Positions 60,650 to 64,000 of a DNA stretch of 64,000 bases are shown piece after piece. Each line of letters opens with the position of its first letter. Position 1 is the stretch's first letter. The stretch covers positions 1-64,000 of the forward strand of contig NZ_BATQ01000045.1 of the NCBI RefSeq assembly GCF_000739635.1, written 5' to 3'. Source of the stretch: Verrucomicrobium sp. BvORR034 (GTDB lineage: Bacteria; Verrucomicrobiota; Verrucomicrobiia; Verrucomicrobiales; Verrucomicrobiaceae). Both the position numbers and the translations under genes were made by a program. Under the pieces are notes generated by a model. It was not told where the DNA came from. It ran no database searches and saw only the letters and a list, made by a program, of their open reading frames with translations.

Positions 60650-61687
60650 ATGCAAGAACTGGAGAAACATCTGAAAGCCGGAAACGATCTGACGCCCGCC
60701 CAGGTGAGGGAAGCTGCCGCCTTCCTCCTTGATCCGGAGCCTGAGGCCACCTGCAAGGCGTCATTTCTGCGTACTCTGGCCCAGAAAGGGGAGAAGCCTG
60801 CCGAGATTGCCGGGTTTGTGAATGAGTTTCTGGAGCATGCGCTGTCTCCCGGGATCGATCCGGCCACGCTCTCCGGACCCATGCTGGATGTCGTAGGCAC
60901 AGGTGGGGACAAACTGAACCTGTTCAACGTCTCCAGCACCGCCATGTTCATCCTCGCCGCTGGCGGGGTGTCAATCGTCAAGCACGGGAACCGTGGCATC
61001 ACTGGCAAGAGCGGCGGAGCGGATGTGCTGGAGGCTCTGGGCGTGAAGATTGATCTTCCTCCCGCGGAGCTCGCCCGCTGTGTGCGTGAAGTGGGGATCG
61101 GCTTTGTTTTCGCCCAGATTTATCATCCCGCTTTCAAGGCAGTGTTGGAGGCCCGGAAACTCCTGGCCGCAGAGGGGCAGCGCAGCATCTTCAACATTCT
61201 GGGCCCCTTGCTGAATCCTGCGCGGCCGCCTTACCAACTGGTAGGGGTGTTTGATGAAAAGCTGGTGCCAGTGTTTGCAGAGATTCTGCAGCGTCTCGGC
61301 CGCAAGGCGGCGTGGGTTGTCTATGGGCGTACCGAAGACGGTCGCGGCATGGACGAGATCTCCACGCTTGGGAACAACACCATCGCCAAGGTAGAGAACG
61401 GTACCATCAGCCAATTTGAAATGAATGCCGCTGACCACGGCTTCCCCAAGGGAAGCCTGAGCGAGCTGGAAGGTGGGGCGGCTTCTGAAAACGCCAATGT
61501 TCTGGAAGGCGTGCTCGCCGGGACCATCAAAGGAGCGCGTCGGGATCTGGCGGTGCTCAACGCTGCCGCGGGCTTTGTCATTGTGGGCAAGGCTGAGGAC
61601 CTGAAACAAGGTCGCGCCATGGCCGAGGAACTCCTCGATCGCGGTGCCGCTCACGCCAAGTTGCGGGCGCTGCACGATTGGATGTAG
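60650..61687 (+). CDS. trpD: Anthranilate phosphoribosyltransferase
   Basis: 345 residues from ATG 60650 (MQELEKHLKAGNDLTPAQVR). The PRPP site is MLDVVGTGGDKLNLFNVSST, followed by SIVKHGNRGITGKSGGADVL, FAQIYHPAFKAV, FNILGPLLNPARP and GRTEDGRGMDEIS. It joins anthranilate to PRPP in tryptophan synthesis. No other trp gene is near, so the pathway genes are scattered. A purine-rich stretch follows the stop. Confidence 0.95.
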   Translation: MQELEKHLKAGNDLTPAQVREAAAFLLDPEPEATCKASFLRTLAQKGEKPAEIAGFVNEFLEHALSPGIDPATLSGPMLDVVGTGGDKLNLFNVSSTAMFILAAGGVSIVKHGNRGITGKSGGADVLEALGVKIDLPPAELARCVREVGIGFVFAQIYHPAFKAVLEARKLLAAEGQRSIFNILGPLLNPARPPYQLVGVFDEKLVPVFAEILQRLGRKAAWVVYGRTEDGRGMDEISTLGNNTIAKVENGTISQFEMNAADHGFPKGSLSELEGGAASENANVLEGVLAGTIKGARRDLAVLNAAAGFVIVGKAEDLKQGRAMAEELLDRGAAHAKLRALHDWM

Positions 61688-61785
61688 GGGAGAGAGGGAA
61701 GAGGGGGGAGGGAAAAGGGATAAGGAAGACGCAGTCAAGGGTCCGTATCGCTCGTGATGTGGACCTTGGCTGGCACAGTCCGATT

Positions 61786-63129
61786 TCACCCCAGTCTCTC
61801 AACCTTCCAGCCGTCCCGGTAGGAGCGCTTGATGTGGTGCTGGAGTTCCGGGTGGTGCGGCACGGTCATGCTGGTGCGATCCCACTCCAGCCATTGACCG
61901 GGGACGTGCTCGGCGAGGGTGCCTACCAGGACGATCTCCGTGAGCCGGGCGGCATGGGCGAAGTCGGCGCAGGACTTCCGGTCCTGCAAAATGGCGTCCA
62001 CCCAGTCGTAGTAGTGATCCTGGCGGCCGAATCCTTTGGGATACTTTTCCGCGGGGAAGCTGCTCTCCGGCATCACGAAAGGCCGGACGGTGTAGGGTTT
62101 GAAGATCGATCCCTTGGTTCCTATCCAGAGTCCACCCGCGAGAGGAAATTTGGTCATGCCTTGAGGCAGGGGAATGCGGGAGGTATCAGGAGTCAAATCT
62201 CCGTCGGTCCAGGACAGTTTCAAGGTGTCGCCTTCGATCAGGTCGTTGGCGCCTTGTCCGGCGAACTCAAACTCCACCCGCCGGTGCTTCGCCCACAGGC
62301 CTTCACCGGACTCGCCCGTGGCGGTCTGTCGGACGCGGGTGGGAGGGGACAGGTTGAGTCCGTCCACGGTGCTGTCAAAGTGGTGGCAGCCCATGTCGCC
62401 CAATTCTCCGACGCCGAAGTCGCGCCATGCGCGCCACACTTGGGGGTGGTAGGTGCTGTCGTGGTAGGGGCGGGCATCGCGAACGCCCACCCAGGCATCC
62501 CAGTCCAACTCATTGGGAATAGGATCGGGTCGCTTGCGCAGGTTCGTATTGGCGGGCCACCAGTTGAGCGGTTTGTTCTCCCACAGGATCACTTCCTTGA
62601 TGGGGCCGACGGCCTTGGTGCGGAGCAATTCAGCCATCATGCGGCTTTCGATGCTGGACCGCCCCTGATTGCCCAGTTGAGTGACGACGCCCGCTTTGGC
62701 CGCCTCCCGGGCGATCACCCGGCACTCATGCACGGTGGGGGCCATGGGCTTCTGGAGATAGACATGCTTCCGGGCACGCAGCGCCAGAACGGCCATGGGC
62801 GCGTGCATGTGGTCCGGCGTGCCAATCGTGACTGCGTCGAACTGGTCGGCGTGGTTGGCGAGCAGCTCACGCCAGTCGCGAAATTTTCTCGCTTTGGGAA
62901 ATTCCCGGGCACCTTGGGCAAGGTGGCGCTCGTCCACATCGCACAGGGCCACGATCTGAACCTTCCCATGGGTGGAGACGCTCCGCATGGTGTTGCCTCC
63001 CATGCGGGCCACACCAATGGACGCCACCTGCAGTTTGGAATTAGGGGCCGCGCACCGGACGACGGCAGGAAACGCCAGGGGGCTCAGAGCGGTGGCTGTA
63101 GCTTTGGCAAGAAAGCGGCGGCGTTTCAT
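61786..63129 (-). CDS. Exported Gfo/Idh/MocA-family oxidoreductase
   Basis: 447 residues with a twin-arginine-type signal (MKRRRFLAKATATALSPLAF). The Rossmann part gives VASIGVARMGGNTM, IVALCDVDERHLAQ, VTIGTPDHMHAPMAVLALRA and the catalytic Lys in KHVYLQKPMAPTVHE. The C-terminal half has WRDFGVGELGDMGCHHFD. Such exported sugar oxidoreductases are very numerous in Planctomycetota and Verrucomicrobiota and act on sugars or inositols with a tightly held NAD(P). It faces trpD tail to tail. Confidence 0.93.
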   Translation of the reverse strand: MKRRRFLAKATATALSPLAFPAVVRCAAPNSKLQVASIGVARMGGNTMRSVSTHGKVQIVALCDVDERHLAQGAREFPKARKFRDWRELLANHADQFDAVTIGTPDHMHAPMAVLALRARKHVYLQKPMAPTVHECRVIAREAAKAGVVTQLGNQGRSSIESRMMAELLRTKAVGPIKEVILWENKPLNWWPANTNLRKRPDPIPNELDWDAWVGVRDARPYHDSTYHPQVWRAWRDFGVGELGDMGCHHFDSTVDGLNLSPPTRVRQTATGESGEGLWAKHRRVEFEFAGQGANDLIEGDTLKLSWTDGDLTPDTSRIPLPQGMTKFPLAGGLWIGTKGSIFKPYTVRPFVMPESSFPAEKYPKGFGRQDHYYDWVDAILQDRKSCADFAHAARLTEIVLVGTLAEHVPGQWLEWDRTSMTVPHHPELQHHIKRSYRDGWKVERLG

Positions 63130-63249
63130 CGGTTCTCACAAACGCGAGAACCGCGCCACTACTGACACAATCGCCAGAAATACAACGGTATAGTGGAGGA
63201 ACCATCCACCTTTAGATGACGGGACCGATGTTTCAGGGGCGAGGCTCTC

Positions 63250-64000
63250 TCACGGTTCTGCCAGCTTGAGGGCCAGGGTGGGGGGAGGCAGGTACGGATG
63301 CCTGGAGGAGGCCATGCCGTGTACCAGGCCGTTGTCGTTGATCTCAATCGTCTTGCGGAAGATCATCAACGTCACCTGACCGTTGGCATCCTCCCGGAGG
63401 AAATCCCGCAAGGCTTCGCTTTGGAGGGTGAATTCACCTTTTTGGACCCCTCGGGGGACCGTGAAGCTTCCCAGCAGACGGGCAGCGGAGAGGTCCACGG
63501 CATTGCCCTTGGTCACGTTGGCCGGTGCTGAGTCCCACGGGAGGTGGCCGGGTTCCCAGTTTTCGAGCTCCTCCTTGGTGATGGCATAGACTTCAAATTC
63601 GCAGTCAGGGACGGCGGAGGCCAGCCCCCAACCTGTGGGTTCAAAGGTCAGGATGAGCTCCGCGGCGGTGATGTTTTGGCGAGGGACAGCGGAGAGGTCA
63701 AAGCCAAGGTAGGCTTTGCGACGGGGGCCGCTCTTCTGCTCAGACGATTTCACCAGCAGTTGTGTGGTGGAGGTGTGCTCGTTGATGCTGGATGCGGTGT
63801 ACCCGTCTTTGCCCCGTCCGTCCCGGGTGGAAATCAGTCTCCATTCCTTGCCCCGTTGCAGCACTGTAGCGGGTTGGGCGGACCAGCGTTCCTCCACGGG
63901 TCCCAGGCTCACGGGATCCAGATGATCTCCTTCCACCCGATTCTTTTGGCCGGTGCGGAGCTGCACCACCTTGTCGGTCGTGGGGTGCTCTACCTCCACC
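63250..64000 (-). CDS. DNRLRE-type (CBM96-like) domain protein, C-terminal part only
   Basis: At least 249 codons, running out of the window at its right end; the N-terminus is outside. The visible part has DGYTASSINEHTSTTQLLVK, RRKAYLGFDLSAVPRQNITA, AELILTFEP, and a repeated beta pattern ending LTLMIFRKTIEINDNGLVHG-like strands. This resembles the DNRLRE/CBM96 module of secreted carbohydrate-active proteins. The catalytic part, if any, lies beyond the edge. The 120-base gap to the oxidoreductase gene holds nothing recognised. Confidence 0.72.
   Translation of the reverse strand, partial: VEVEHPTTDKVVQLRTGQKNRVEGDHLDPVSLGPVEERWSAQPATVLQRGKEWRLISTRDGRGKDGYTASSINEHTSTTQLLVKSSEQKSGPRRKAYLGFDLSAVPRQNITAAELILTFEPTGWGLASAVPDCEFEVYAITKEELENWEPGHLPWDSAPANVTKGNAVDLSAARLLGSFTVPRGVQKGEFTLQSEALRDFLREDANGQVTLMIFRKTIEINDNGLVHGMASSRHPYLPPPTLALKLAEP

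Overview
The window looks like chromosomal DNA of a Verrucomicrobiota bacterium, probably of the Verrucomicrobium/Prosthecobacter/Roseimicrobium group. This is inferred from gene content and style, with no search run. The clues are high GC, a PEP-CTERM exported protein, Tat-type Gfo/Idh/MocA and M19 proteins, a C-terminal domain relic typical of large planctomycete and verrucomicrobial secreted proteins, a discoidin-bearing histidine kinase, and palindromic intergenic repeats. No rRNA, tRNA, CRISPR array, intact insertion sequence or prophage was seen.

Layout. 1-1.1 kb: a repeat block with a large inverted repeat and the 3' end of a dead porin gene. 1.2-4.0 kb: molybdate locus (modE-type regulator, alginate-export-type porin, modA) without modBC. 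4.0-6.1 kb: a membrane protein and a secreted beta-propeller. 6.1-11.3 kb: TetR/RND efflux operon whose pump gene carries a -1 frameshift. 11.5-13 kb: an HD protein and a PEP-CTERM protein. 13-22.5 kb: a LuxR-type regulator and its kinase, then carbohydrate and envelope genes (opgG, glgX, an L,D-transpeptidase, malQ). 22.7-25.4 kb: a Cys-rich mini-protein, a response regulator/kinase hybrid, small unknowns and a lone ligase OB-fold. 25.6-30 kb: a glycosyltransferase, a phosphodiesterase/EEP fusion and a VTT membrane protein. 30-35 kb: CsbD, a toxin-antitoxin pair and a TetR/HlyD/ABC-2 exporter operon. 34.9-38.7 kb: an exported isoaspartyl methyltransferase, a divergent M19 peptidase and an amidohydrolase. 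38.8-41.1 kb: two paralogous membrane proteins around a gene relic, and an orphan membrane protein. 41.1-44.6 kb: RsuA, then a PP2C/STAS/anti-sigma-kinase partner-switching operon. 44.8-47.3 kb: sucC, a VOC protein and sucD. 47.4-49.5 kb: two membrane or secreted proteins. 49.7-51.6 kb: citrate synthase and a nitroreductase. 51.7-59.4 kb: a 1289-aa coiled-coil/TPR protein, a PpiD/SurA-like foldase, a TPR protein and metG. 59.4-59.9 kb: a second palindromic repeat block. 59.9-64 kb: YqgE, TrpD, an exported oxidoreductase and the C-terminal part of a DNRLRE-type protein cut by the window edge.

How it fits together. Much of the window serves the cell envelope: two export systems under TetR control, glucan and peptidoglycan enzymes, outer-membrane barrels, and a coiled-coil/foldase operon. 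Central metabolism is represented by citrate synthase and succinyl-CoA synthetase. Signalling is represented by one canonical two-component pair, one hybrid kinase and one partner-switching module with no sigma factor in view.

The most unusual items are: the coiled-coil protein built of 16 modules, 15 of which differ in length only by whole heptads; the AlkP-type/EEP fusion; a family of intergenic hairpins made of GTTA-containing short repeats at four sites; the gene relic between two paralogs; and several enzymes with altered catalytic motifs.
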